Part shown: positions 7,679 through 16,431 of the stretch, piece after piece | Position numbering within the stretch: position 1 is the stretch's first letter | Layout of the letters: the number at the start of each line of letters is the position of its first letter | Assembly (NCBI GenBank): GCA_017507905.1 | Contig: JAFWAA010000023.1 | Coordinates: forward strand, 1 to 48,407 | Origin: Clostridia bacterium | Lineage (GTDB): Bacteria > Bacillota > Clostridia > Oscillospirales > CAG-272 | Length of the DNA: 48,407 nt | Reading direction: 5' to 3' | Notes under the pieces: model-generated | Databases searched by the model: none | The model's input: the letters and a program-made list of their open reading frames with translations, nothing else | Told to the model about the DNA's origin: nothing | Translations under genes and position numbers: made by a program

Positions 7679-10288
7679 ATGACCCCCATGATGGAGCAAT
7701 ACTTTGAAATCAAAAATCAATACAAGGACTATCTGGTCTTCTACCGTCTGGGTGACTTCTACGAGATGTTCTTCGACGACGCCATTCTTGCCTCGCGTGA
7801 GCTGGAGCTGACGCTGACGGGCAGGGATTGCGGCGAGGCGGAGCGCGCTCCCATGTGCGGCGTGCCCTTCCATTCCTCCGAGAGCTACATCGGCAGGCTG
7901 ATCGAAAAGGGCTACAAGGTGGCCATCTGCGAGCAGACTGAGGATCCCGCCCTGGCAAAGGGGCTGGTCAAGCGCGAGGTCATTCGCGTGGTCACGCCAG
8001 GAACGCTGATCGAGTCCAACCTTCTCTCCGAGCAAAAGAACAACTATCTCTGCGCCATCTACATGACCGAGAGCTCTGCGGGCATCTGCTTTGCGGATAT
8101 CTCCACGGCGCAGATCTCGGCCTCGTCCTCGTCGGGCGAGTCCTTCCGCACCTTCCTGCGAAACGAGCTTGGCACCTATTTGCCGCGCGAGGTGGTCTGC
8201 AATCTCAACCTTGCCCACATGGGTGAGGTCGGCGAATTTTTGCAGGCGCACCCCGAGATCACCGTTTCGGACGGGCAATCCTTCCGCTTTGATCCCCTTG
8301 AGGCCCACGCCCGCCTGCGCGAGCAGTTCGGCGAGACGCTCCGCGAGGAGATCCTCGAGGACAAGGCGCTGGTTCTGGCCACGGGTGCGCTTCTGCATTA
8401 TCTGTCCGACATGGGCAAGAGCGATACCTCCTATATCCGCGAGCTGAACGTCTACACGGGCGGGCAGTTCCTGGAGATGGATCTCAATACCAGACGCAAT
8501 CTGGAGCTGACCGAGTCCATGCGCGCCAAGGAGAAGCGAGGCTCGCTGCTTTGGGTGCTGGACAAGACCGAGACCGCCGCAGGCGCGCGTATGCTGCGCG
8601 CATGGGTGGAGCGTCCTCTGCTTTCGCCCTCCGCGATCCGTGCAAGACAGGGAGCGGTGGAGGAGCTTTGCGGCGACTTTATGCTCCGCCAGCAGATCTC
8701 GGAGCTTCTTTCGGGCGTTTTGGATCTGGAGCGTCTGGTCACGCGTACCGTCTACGGCACGGCCAACGCAAAGGATCTGCGCGCCATCAGCAGCACGGCG
8801 GCCATTCTGCCCGAGCTGCGCAGCCTGCTTTCGGATTGCAAGAGCGAAAAGCTCCGCACCATTTGCGAGGAGCTGGACCCCTTGACCGACGTTTGCAAGC
8901 GTGTTTCGGATGCGATCTGCGAGGATCCCCCCTTCTCCCTGCGCGAGGGCGGCATTATTGCCGACGGCTACGACCGTGACGTGGACCATTTGCGCACCGT
9001 GATGAAGGACGGCAAGGGCTGGATCGAGAAGATCGCCGAGGAGGAGCGCGAGGTCACGGGCATCAAAACGCTCAAGGTCAGCTACAACAAGGTCTTTGGT
9101 TACTACATCGAGGTCACCAAATCCCTGATCGGCCAGGTGCCCGACCGCTATATCCGCAAGCAGACGCTCTCCAACTGCGAGCGCTACATCACGCAGGAGC
9201 TCAAGGACATGGAGGCCACGGTGCTGGGTGCGGCCGACCGCATCTGCGCCTTGGAGTACGAGCTTTTCCAGGGCGTCCGCAATTTCGTGGCCGAGCAGAG
9301 CGCACGCATTCAGCGCACCGCCGCCCTGCTTGCCGAGCTTGACGCCTACCTTTCGCTTGCCACCGTGGCAAGCAAGAACAAATACGTCCGTCCCGAGATC
9401 GACCAGAGCGACGTCATCGAGATCAAGGACGGCAGACACCCCGTGGTGGAGCAGTTCGTCAAGGACACCTACTTCGTGCCGAACGACGTGCTTTTGGACA
9501 CCGACAAGAACCGTCTGATGCTCATTACCGGACCTAATATGGCGGGTAAGTCCACCTATATGCGACAGGTGGCGCTCATCACCGTTATGGCGCAGATCGG
9601 CTCCTTCGTGCCCGCCGCCGAGGCGCGCGTGGGCGTTGTGGACAAGGTCTTCACCCGTGTGGGCGCGTCGGACGATCTGGCGTCGGGACAGTCCACCTTT
9701 ATGCTGGAGATGAACGAGGTCTCCTATATCCTGAAGAACGCCACGCGCAAGAGCCTGATCATTTACGACGAGGTCGGGCGCGGCACCTCCACCTTTGACG
9801 GCATGAGCATCGCGCGTGCCATCGTGGAGTACACCAGCAGCCGCAAGATCGGCGCAAAGACGCTTTTTGCCACGCATTACCACGAGCTGACCTCCATGGA
9901 AGAGGAGTTCGAGGGCATCGTGAACTATAACATCGCCGCCAAGAAGCGCGGCGACAGCATCACCTTCCTGCGCAAGATCCTGCGCGGCTCCACCGACGAC
10001 AGCTACGGCATTGAGGTGGCAAAGCTTGCAGGACTGCCAAACGAGGTCATCAAGCGCGCACGCGAGGTCCTGGCCTCGGTGGAGGAGACCGCAAGGGCGC
10101 TCTCCGAGGGAACCGAGGGGGGCATCGGCAAGCGCAAGAAGACCGCCACAAAGGACGAGAGCCTCATTTCCTTTGAGGACGTGACGAACGAGCAGGTTAT
10201 CGCCGAGCTCAAGGCGGTGGACCTCAACGCGCTCTCCCCCTTTGAATGTATGTCCTTCCTGTTCGATCTCAAAAAGAGATTGCAGTAA
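7679..10288 (+). CDS. mutS: DNA mismatch repair ATPase MutS
   Basis: This 869-residue mismatch-recognition protein binds mispairs and small loops. The mismatch-reading Phe-X-Glu motif is in GDFYEMF (residues 27-29). The connector and lever domains follow. The C-terminal ABC ATPase has Walker A GPNMAGKST at 618-626, a signature region DDLASGQSTFMLEM, Walker B LIIYDEVGRGTST and the switch THYHEL. The full length is usual for bacterial MutS1. GGAAGGAGAG precedes the ATG. mutL starts 36 nt after the stop, so both repair proteins are made from one transcript. Confidence 0.97.
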   Translation: MTPMMEQYFEIKNQYKDYLVFYRLGDFYEMFFDDAILASRELELTLTGRDCGEAERAPMCGVPFHSSESYIGRLIEKGYKVAICEQTEDPALAKGLVKREVIRVVTPGTLIESNLLSEQKNNYLCAIYMTESSAGICFADISTAQISASSSSGESFRTFLRNELGTYLPREVVCNLNLAHMGEVGEFLQAHPEITVSDGQSFRFDPLEAHARLREQFGETLREEILEDKALVLATGALLHYLSDMGKSDTSYIRELNVYTGGQFLEMDLNTRRNLELTESMRAKEKRGSLLWVLDKTETAAGARMLRAWVERPLLSPSAIRARQGAVEELCGDFMLRQQISELLSGVLDLERLVTRTVYGTANAKDLRAISSTAAILPELRSLLSDCKSEKLRTICEELDPLTDVCKRVSDAICEDPPFSLREGGIIADGYDRDVDHLRTVMKDGKGWIEKIAEEEREVTGIKTLKVSYNKVFGYYIEVTKSLIGQVPDRYIRKQTLSNCERYITQELKDMEATVLGAADRICALEYELFQGVRNFVAEQSARIQRTAALLAELDAYLSLATVASKNKYVRPEIDQSDVIEIKDGRHPVVEQFVKDTYFVPNDVLLDTDKNRLMLITGPNMAGKSTYMRQVALITVMAQIGSFVPAAEARVGVVDKVFTRVGASDDLASGQSTFMLEMNEVSYILKNATRKSLIIYDEVGRGTSTFDGMSIARAIVEYTSSRKIGAKTLFATHYHELTSMEEEFEGIVNYNIAAKKRGDSITFLRKILRGSTDDSYGIEVAKLAGLPNEVIKRAREVLASVEETARALSEGTEGGIGKRKKTATKDESLISFEDVTNEQVIAELKAVDLNALSPFECMSFLFDLKKRLQ

Positions 10289-10324
10289 GGAAGTCCCAAA
10301 AATCAAGACGAAAGGAGAATGGGA

Positions 10325-12430
10325 ATGCCAAAGATCAACGTTTTACCCTTTGCCGTTGCGAATTTGATCGCCGCGGGCGAGGTGGTGGATCGACCGGCAT
10401 CGGTCATCAAGGAGCTGATGGAGAACTCCATCGACGCGGGAGCCACGCGCATCACCGTGGAGATCCAGAACGGCGGCGTTACCTTTATGCGCGTCACCGA
10501 CAACGGCTGCGGCATGGAGCCGGAGGACATTCCCACCGCCATTCGCCGCCACGCCACCAGCAAGATACGGAGTGCCGAGGATCTGGACGGCATTCTGACG
10601 CTGGGCTTCCGCGGTGAGGCACTTGCCGCGATCGCGTCGGTCTCGGATCTGCGCATCATCTCCAAGACCGAGGAGGCCGAGTTCGGCACGCTGCTTGAGG
10701 CGCACTGCGGCGAGATCGTGTCCCTTTGTGAGCAGGGCTGCTCCACGGGCACGTCGGTGATCGTGGAGAACCTCTTTGCCAACGTTCCCGCACGGCGGAA
10801 ATTCCTTAAGAAGGACGTTACCGAGTCCATGGCGGTCACCGCCAACGTGGAGAAGGTGGCGCTCTCCAATCCGCACATCGCCATGCGTCTGATCGTGGAC
10901 GGCAACGTGAAACTCGAAACGGCTGGCGACGGCAACCTCAAAAACACCATCTACTCGGTGTTTGGCAAGGAGTTTGCCTCGCGTATGATCGAGGTGGACA
11001 GCGAGAGCGAGGGGATCCGCGTGCGCGGATTCATCGGACGCACCGACAACGTCAAGGCCAACCGCAACCACCAGAATTTCTTCATCAACGGACGTTACGT
11101 CAAGAGCAAGACCGCCATGGCGGCTCTGGAGCAGGCGTACACCTCCTATCTTCCTCCCGAAAAATTTCCCGCCTGCGTGCTCTATCTTTCGCTCAACCCC
11201 GCACGCGTGGACGTCAACGTCCACCCGGCAAAGCTGGAGGTCAAGTTCTCCAACGAGAAGCCGGTCTTTGAGGCGGTCTATTACACCGTGCGCACGGCGC
11301 TGGAGTCCAATTCCGCGCGCCCCTCGGTGGAGCTTTACGTTGGAAAACGAAAGGGAAGCCCCCGTGTAGGCGGCAGAGTATCCGACGCCACCCTCCCCGT
11401 GGAGGACGGACGCCGCGAGTCGCTTTCCTCGCGTCAGCTTTCCTACAATCTCGCGGGAGAGCCCCTCTCCTACGATCTCAAGGGCGAGACCCAGCCCCAG
11501 CCGCAGATGCGAATGACGGCCGAGGAGTATCGCAATCTTTACGTGGATAACGCGCCCGCCCATAAGGCGCCTGCCATCGCGCAGAAGCAGCCCGACCTGA
11601 CCGTGCAAAACCGCGGCAACCTGCCCACGGTCACGGCCAAGGAAGCTGCCGCCCCCGTACAAGAGAAAACCGCACCCGTGCAGGAACCTGTTGCACCCGC
11701 GCAGGAAACTTCCATACCCGCGCAGGAAACTTCCATACCCGCGCAGGAGGCAACCGTACCCGTACAAGAGAAAACTGCACCCGTGCAGGAAGCCGCCGAG
11801 CCCATTCAGGAAAAACCTGCGCAGGAGGAGGCACCGCGTGAAATTCCTTCCTACCGCATCGTGGGAGAGGTCTTTCATTCCTACGTTATCGTCGAGTGCG
11901 AGGACAAGATGCTCCTCGTGGACAAGCACGCCGCGCACGAGCGCATTCTCTTTGAGCAGCTCAAGGCAGGACTTCATCAGGTCGCGCCCACCTCACAGCT
12001 TCTCATGCTTCCCGTGGAGGTCATGATGACCAGCGGCGAGGTAGAGGCCCTCAAGGAGTATGGCGACGAGCTGGCAAGGATCGGCTTCTTCCTGCGCTAC
12101 GCGCGCAACACGGTCTACGCCGACGCCATTCCCGAGGGCGTGGAGAGCGGCGCGGTCGCGGATATGCTTTCCACCATGGCGGGAAGGATCCTGAACGCCA
12201 CGGGCAGCGTCAAGCTCACGCGCGACATCATCTTTGAAAAGGCCCTCTATCAGGCGGCCTGCAAGGCGGCCATCAAGGCAGGACGGATCTACGCGGACGA
12301 GCATATTCAATGGATCGTGCAAAAGCTGATGGAGATCCCGGATATTACCTTCTGTCCGCACGGACGTCCCGTGGCGCTCGAGCTTTCGCACCGCACGCTG
12401 GACAACCAGTTTAACCGCACGGGATTTTAA
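10325..12430 (+). CDS. mutL: DNA mismatch repair endonuclease MutL with repetitive linker
   Basis: This 701-residue GHKL ATPase couples MutS to strand incision. The N-terminal ATPase shows VVDRPASVIKELMENSIDAG, DNGCGM and LGFRGEAL. The C-terminal domain has DKHAAHERILFE, matching the DQHA(X)2E(X)4E metal-binding motif of nicking MutLs, plus ACKAAIKAG and CPHGRP, so endonuclease activity is expected. The linker contains eight copies of a seven-residue P-(A/V)-Q-E repeat (11654-11821), unusual for MutL. The start is ATG 10325, not 10319, since AAAGGAG would be only 1 nt from the earlier ATG. Confidence 0.96.
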   Translation: MPKINVLPFAVANLIAAGEVVDRPASVIKELMENSIDAGATRITVEIQNGGVTFMRVTDNGCGMEPEDIPTAIRRHATSKIRSAEDLDGILTLGFRGEALAAIASVSDLRIISKTEEAEFGTLLEAHCGEIVSLCEQGCSTGTSVIVENLFANVPARRKFLKKDVTESMAVTANVEKVALSNPHIAMRLIVDGNVKLETAGDGNLKNTIYSVFGKEFASRMIEVDSESEGIRVRGFIGRTDNVKANRNHQNFFINGRYVKSKTAMAALEQAYTSYLPPEKFPACVLYLSLNPARVDVNVHPAKLEVKFSNEKPVFEAVYYTVRTALESNSARPSVELYVGKRKGSPRVGGRVSDATLPVEDGRRESLSSRQLSYNLAGEPLSYDLKGETQPQPQMRMTAEEYRNLYVDNAPAHKAPAIAQKQPDLTVQNRGNLPTVTAKEAAAPVQEKTAPVQEPVAPAQETSIPAQETSIPAQEATVPVQEKTAPVQEAAEPIQEKPAQEEAPREIPSYRIVGEVFHSYVIVECEDKMLLVDKHAAHERILFEQLKAGLHQVAPTSQLLMLPVEVMMTSGEVEALKEYGDELARIGFFLRYARNTVYADAIPEGVESGAVADMLSTMAGRILNATGSVKLTRDIIFEKALYQAACKAAIKAGRIYADEHIQWIVQKLMEIPDITFCPHGRPVALELSHRTLDNQFNRTGF
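11654..11821 (+). repeat. In-frame 21-bp tandem repeats in the mutL linker
   Basis: Eight consecutive 21-bp units encode heptapeptides such as PVQEKTA, PAQETSI (two identical in a row), PAQEATV and PIQEKPA. Two neighbouring units (from 11695 and 11716) are identical at the DNA level, so unit gain or loss by slippage is possible without frameshift. Confidence 0.95.
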
Positions 12431-12570
12431 CAAAGGGAAAAAAGTGCGCTTTTCCCGACAAGGGTTTTAACAAAGGGAAAAAGAGTGCGCTTTTTCCGAA
12501 AAGGATTTTAACGAAGGGGAGAGAGTACGCTTTTTCCAAAAGAGATTTTAACAAAGGGGAGAGAGTGCGC
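12425..12570 (+). repeat. Tandem ~40-bp repeat starting at the mutL stop codon
   Basis: About 3.6 units with periods of 40, 41 and 40 bp begin at TTTTAAC (12425, 12465, 12506, 12546); the first TTTTAA contains the mutL stop. Each unit carries an AAAGGGRRA purine run, then GTGCGC or GTACGC. Units 1 and 2 can fold into GGGAAAA/TTTTCCC-type hairpins. The last unit supplies the Shine-Dalgarno of the next gene. Confidence 0.93.
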
Positions 12571-13062
12571 ATGAAAAAGCTTAGGCTACGGCTCGACGTG
12601 GTAACGACCTTACGGTCGTTGATCCGTGAGCACGTCAGCATGGCGCTGATCTGCCTGGCCTTCTTCGTGGCTTATCGGAGGATCACCGGAACGGCCTTGA
12701 TGCTTGCGATCATTGCCTTTGTGCTTCTCTACGTTGGCGCAATTACGGGGTGCCACTTTGGAATGACTAGGTTTTTGCAGCACGAAACAAACAACACGGT
12801 CACGCAGAAACGGCTGTTCGGATATTCCTTTTTGATCGCATTGCCTATTTATTATCTGTGGCTGCTGTTTTCCTTGATCCCGATCGCGCATTATTCGGTT
12901 TGGATGCTCTCGGGATTTCCGCTGGTGGTCACAACAGGCTTTACGCTCTTCTCGATTGCAGATCGCTGGAAGGGAAAACAGGCACTCTTCTGGACTGCCC
13001 AGCTTGTGCTTTATCTCTGCTTGCTCTTGGGTGGGCAGTGGGCGATCCATTCTCTCTTTTAA
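12571..13062 (+). CDS. Small integral membrane protein of unknown function
   Basis: This 163-residue protein is not recognised. About four or five hydrophobic segments are visible (ALICLAFFVAY, ALMLAIIAFVLLYVGAI, SFLIALPIYYLWLLFSLI, a segment around VVTTGFTLF, and AQLVLYLCLLLGGQW), with a basic N-terminus (MKKLRLRLD). The start is ATG 12571, six nt after the AAAGGGGAGAGA provided by the last tandem repeat; GTG 12565 would be too close. Codon use is AT-richer than in mutL. Position suggests co-transcription with mutL or expression through the repeats, with no functional hint. A small AACGACC/GGTCGTT inverted repeat lies within its first codons. Confidence 0.75.
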   Translation: MKKLRLRLDVVTTLRSLIREHVSMALICLAFFVAYRRITGTALMLAIIAFVLLYVGAITGCHFGMTRFLQHETNNTVTQKRLFGYSFLIALPIYYLWLLFSLIPIAHYSVWMLSGFPLVVTTGFTLFSIADRWKGKQALFWTAQLVLYLCLLLGGQWAIHSLF

Positions 13063-13232
13063 CGACGGCTTCCTTCCAAAGCACCGAAGTAACCCTGACC
13101 GTAAGCATTCCCCCTTTTAAGCGTTTTTGCAAAGGGATGGGGAAGCCCTTTTCCCCAAAAGGCCTCCCCGCGAAGAAATACACCCAAAGAGGCGCAGACT
13201 GTTTTTCTGCGACCGAGAAAGGACGTTGAATC

Positions 13233-14378
13233 ATGGCAAAGCAATTTGAACTTTTGGCCCGGGACGGACGCGCGCGCCGCGGCGTTCTGCACACCGTGCA
13301 CGGGGATATTCAGACCCCCGTCTTCATGAACGTGGGCACCTGCGCCGCCATCAAGGGCGGTGTCAACACGATGGAGCTGCGGCAGATCGACTGCCAGGTG
13401 GAGCTTTCCAACACCTACCATCTGCATCTGCGTCCGGGCGACCGCCTCATTCACGAGATGGGCGGCCTGCACAAGTTTATGAACTGGGATCGCCCGATCC
13501 TCACCGACAGCGGCGGATTTCAGGTCTTCTCGCTCTCCCAGCTGCGCAAGATCACCGAGGAGGGCGTTCGCTTCGCCTCGCACATCGACGGCAAGCGCAT
13601 CTTTATGGGCCCCGAGGAGAGCATGCAGATCCAGTCCAATCTCGCTTCCACCATCGCCATGGCCTTTGACGAGTGCGTGGAAAATCCCGCGTCGCACAAG
13701 TATTGCAAGGACAGCATGGAGCGCACCTACCGCTGGCTTTTGCGCTGCCGCGCCGAAATGGACCGACTCAATTCGCTCCCCGAGACCATCAATAAGCAGC
13801 AGATGCTGTTCGGCATCAACCAGGGAGGCACCTACGAGGATCTGCGCGTGGAGCATATGCACATGATCCGCGAGGTCAACTGCGAGGGCTACGCCATCGG
13901 CGGACTTGCCGTGGGTGAGCCGACCGAGGAGATGTACCGCATCATCGACGCGGTTGAGCCGCATATGCCCGAGGACAAGCCGCGCTACCTCATGGGCGTG
14001 GGCACGCCCTGCAACATTCTGGAGGCCGTGCATCTGGGCGTCGACTTCTTCGACTGCGTCATGCCCAGCCGCAACGCGCGCCACGGCAACCTCTTTACCT
14101 GGCACGGCAAGATGAATCTGATGAACGAGAAATACGCCAAGGATCCCAGACCCTTTGACGAGACCTGCGACTGTCCCGCCTGCCGCCATTACAGCCGCTC
14201 CTACGTGCGCCACCTGCTCAAGGCCAAGGAGGCCGTGGGCATGCATCTGGCGGTCACGCACAATCTGTATTTCTACAACAACCTCACGCGCAAGATCCGC
14301 GAGGCGCTGGACGGAGGCTACTTTGAGAGCTTCTACCAGAAGTACCGCAACATTCTCGGCGAGCGTCTTGCCGATTGA
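13233..14378 (+). CDS. tgt: Queuine/preQ1 tRNA-ribosyltransferase
   Basis: This 381-residue enzyme exchanges guanine-34 of GUN-anticodon tRNAs for preQ1. It shows ELSNTYHLHLRPGD, LTDSGGFQVFSL (catalytic Asp region), FGINQGGTYEDLR, GYAIGGLAVGE, DCVMPSRNARHG (nucleophilic Asp) and the zinc site CDCPAC...H near residue 310. The length is normal. AAAGGACG precedes the ATG. The 170-nt leader (13063-13232) contains short GGGGAA/TTCCCC and CGCAG/CTGCG inverted repeats, but I see no preQ1 riboswitch. Confidence 0.96.
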   Translation: MAKQFELLARDGRARRGVLHTVHGDIQTPVFMNVGTCAAIKGGVNTMELRQIDCQVELSNTYHLHLRPGDRLIHEMGGLHKFMNWDRPILTDSGGFQVFSLSQLRKITEEGVRFASHIDGKRIFMGPEESMQIQSNLASTIAMAFDECVENPASHKYCKDSMERTYRWLLRCRAEMDRLNSLPETINKQQMLFGINQGGTYEDLRVEHMHMIREVNCEGYAIGGLAVGEPTEEMYRIIDAVEPHMPEDKPRYLMGVGTPCNILEAVHLGVDFFDCVMPSRNARHGNLFTWHGKMNLMNEKYAKDPRPFDETCDCPACRHYSRSYVRHLLKAKEAVGMHLAVTHNLYFYNNLTRKIREALDGGYFESFYQKYRNILGERLAD

Positions 14379-14386
14379 GAAAAATA

Positions 14387-14422
14387 AAAACGTCTCCTGT
14401 TGTAACGGGGGACGTTTTGTTT
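14387..14422 (+). terminator. Terminator of tgt
   Basis: An 11-bp stem (14387-14397 with 14408-14418, one G-T wobble) is followed by a T-rich stretch, 8 nt after the tgt stop. Confidence 0.88.
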
Positions 14423-14471
14423 TCGAGCACAGCCTTAATGCAGGGGCTTTCTGTGGTGGAAATTGGTGTTG

Positions 14472-14594
14472 AGCCTCCCTTGTGTAAAGGGAGGTGGCTT
14501 GCGAAGCAAGACGGAGGGATTGTAAAAAGATAAAGCTCTGCACAAACAATCCCTCAGTCGCCTTCAGCGACAGCTCCCTTTGCACAAGGGAGCC
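14472..14594. repeat. Palindromic MITE-like interspersed repeat
   Basis: Two ~50-bp arms are imperfect inverted repeats of each other. The left arm starts GCCTCCCTTGTGTAAAGGGA and ends ACGGAGGGATTGT; the right arm mirrors it, ending CACAAGGGAGCC. They surround a ~21-bp AT-rich centre. Each arm has a smaller hairpin (left CTTGC/GCAAG, right TCGCC/GGCGA) in which stem bases differ but the GAGGGATTGT part is kept. No ORF is inside. From memory, similar elements are common in gut Clostridia. The rest of the 14379-14751 gap holds only terminators. Confidence 0.85.
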
Positions 14595-14691
14595 TTGGGA
14601 AAGAACATTCTGCGCCGACTTTTGACAGGCTTTTGCTCATCGAAACGGCCTCTTGAACTGCGTGGCTATCTTTTGTGGCTTGCTTGGCAAC

Positions 14692-14727
14692 AAAAAGACC
14701 GTCGTCAACAGACGGCGGTCTTTTTTT
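14692..14727. terminator. Bidirectional terminator, end of the amino-acid ABC operon
   Basis: A 15-bp stem (14692-14706 with 14711-14725) has an AACA loop and one wobble. A-runs on the left and T-runs on the right let it act in both directions. It ends the leftward transporter operon 25 bp past its last stop. Confidence 0.9.
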
Positions 14728-14751
14728 GTATTCGTTTTTTCGGAAAGCTCC

Positions 14752-15543
14752 TCACAGCACCTTGCTGAGGAACTCGGCGGTGCGGGGATGCTTGGGATTG
14801 GTAAAGAGCTCTGCGGGGGGAGCGTCCTCGGCGATGCGACCGTCGTCCATAAAGAGAACGCGGTCGGCCACCTCACGGGCAAAGCCCATCTCGTGCGTGA
14901 CGATCACCATGGTCATGCCCTCATCGGCCAGCTGCTTGATCAGATCCAGCACCTCGCCAACCATCTCGGGGTCAAGCGCGGAGGTGGGCTCGTCAAAGAG
15001 AATGACCTTCGGGTTCATGGCCAGCGTGCGAATAATGGCGATGCGCTGCTTCTGTCCGCCCGAGAGGGTGGAGGGGTAGGCGTTGGCCTTTTCCTCAAGT
15101 CCGATGCGGCGGAGCAGGGTCATGGCCGTCTCGCGGTTGCGCGCCTTGATCTCGGCCTTTACGGCACGCTTGGTAAAAATGCCGCCTGCCTTCTTGATCT
15201 GCAGATGCACGGGCGCGAGCATGATGTTCTGCAGGACGGTCTTGTTGTTGAACAGGTTGAACTGCTGAAAGACCATGCCGATGTTTTCGCGGTGCTTGTT
15301 GATGTTCACGCGCATATCGGCCAGGTCCTCGCCGTCAAACCAGATCGAGCCTGCCGTGGGGTCCTCCAGGCAGTTCAGGCAGCGGAGGAATGTGCTTTTT
15401 CCGCTTCCCGAGGGGCCGATCACGGCTACCTTCTCGCCCTTGCAGATCACGGTGTCCACGCTCTTTAGCACCTGCGTGTTGCCAAAATCCTTGCACAGCC
15501 CCTTGACCTCGATCAGGGGGATCTTATTTCCTTCTGCGTTCAT
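14752..15543 (-). CDS. Polar amino-acid ABC transporter, ATP-binding protein (GlnQ/HisP type)
   Basis: This 263-residue ATPase shows Walker [11 protein letters not shown]-loop MVFQQFNLF, signature [10 protein letters not shown], Walker [14 protein letters not shown] and the H-loop VTHEM. This combination and length are typical of PAAT-family importers. A ~15-residue basic insert ([20 protein letters not shown]) between the Q-loop and the signature distinguishes it from the shortest members. It overlaps the permease gene by 20 nt and has AAAGGAG 11 nt upstream, so it is the third gene of the operon. Confidence 0.94.
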   Translation of the reverse strand: MNAEGNKIPLIEVKGLCKDFGNTQVLKSVDTVICKGEKVAVIGPSGSGKSTFLRCLNCLEDPTAGSIWFDGEDLADMRVNINKHRENIGMVFQQFNLFNNKTVLQNIMLAPVHLQIKKAGGIFTKRAVKAEIKARNRETAMTLLRRIGLEEKANAYPSTLSGGQKQRIAIIRTLAMNPKVILFDEPTSALDPEMVGEVLDLIKQLADEGMTMVIVTHEMGFAREVADRVLFMDDGRIAEDAPPAELFTNPKHPRTAEFLSKVL

Positions 15544-16348
15544 TCTTGCTCAGACTCCTTTCCATCAGCTTTACCAAAGCGGCGATCACGGCAACGATCA
15601 CGATATAGAGCAGAGCCATGACGAGATAGGGGATCATGTATTCGTAGGAGTTGTCTCCCTGATCCTGGAAGGCCTTGGTGATGTCCACCGCGCCAACGTA
15701 GCCCACGATGGCGGTCTCCTTGATCAGCGCGATAAACTCGTTGCCCATGGTGGGCAGGATATTCTTAACGGCCTGGGGCACGACGACGTGCAGCATGGAG
15801 GTGGAGAAGGGAAGACCCAGGGCGCGTGCGGCCTCCAGCTGTCCCGCATCGACCGACTGAATGCCGCCGCGCATGATCTCGGAGATATACGCGCCGCTGT
15901 TGAGGCCGAAGATCAGCATACAGGAGGTGACGGGGGGAAGCGAAACGCCGAGCAGGGGGAGCAGAATGTAGTAGCCCACGAGGAGCTGGACCACGATAGG
16001 CGTTCCGCGGAAGAAGGCCACGTAGATATTGCAAACGGTCTGGGCGTAGCGCGTGAGCTTTTTGTAGGGTGGGATCACCTTGACGATGGCGATCAGCGTG
16101 CCGATGACGATACCGATCAAAAGACCGAACACCGCGATCAGGGCGGTATTCTGCATACCGGTGAGCACCTTGTTGTAGCCCTTGTTCTCAAAGAAATGCT
16201 CGCAGAAGACCTCCCACTTTGCCGCAAAGTTGAAGCGCTGGGAGATGCTGATCGCGAGGACGATCGCGGCGGCGATCACGGCAAGGATCACGAGAAGATC
16301 CACCCAATGCCGACGAAAGAAGCCGCGCATAGACTTGGTTTTTTGCAT
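15524..16348 (-). CDS. Polar amino-acid ABC transporter, permease (HisM/GlnP type)
   Basis: This 274-residue inner-membrane protein has a first TM at [18 protein letters not shown], then TMs of the BPD_transp_1 domain. [15 protein letters not shown] is the PAAT permease signature and [25 protein letters not shown] the EAA loop that docks the ATPase (cut here for length: [10 protein letters not shown]...VVPQA). The start ATG 16348 was chosen because AAAGGACG lies upstream; in-frame codons further upstream have no ribosome site. It lies between the binding-protein and ATPase genes. Confidence 0.93.
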   Translation of the reverse strand: MQKTKSMRGFFRRHWVDLLVILAVIAAAIVLAISISQRFNFAAKWEVFCEHFFENKGYNKVLTGMQNTALIAVFGLLIGIVIGTLIAIVKVIPPYKKLTRYAQTVCNIYVAFFRGTPIVVQLLVGYYILLPLLGVSLPPVTSCMLIFGLNSGAYISEIMRGGIQSVDAGQLEAARALGLPFSTSMLHVVVPQAVKNILPTMGNEFIALIKETAIVGYVGAVDITKAFQDQGDNSYEYMIPYLVMALLYIVIVAVIAALVKLMERSLSKNERRRK

Positions 16349-16431
16349 GAAAAGCGTCCTTTCGGATAGAATTTGTTCAGGGGAAAACGCAAAACAAGGG
16401 AGACGGTGTCTCCCTGCTTTGCTCATGCGGA

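Noticed and set aside
7226-10306. A 1,026-codon minus-strand open frame opposite mutS
   Set aside because: A shadow of mutS codon bias; low-complexity Leu/Val/Gly/His-rich translation without recognisable domains.
13063-13232. preQ1 riboswitch upstream of tgt
   Set aside because: No preQ1-I or preQ1-II like core could be aligned; only simple inverted repeats are present.
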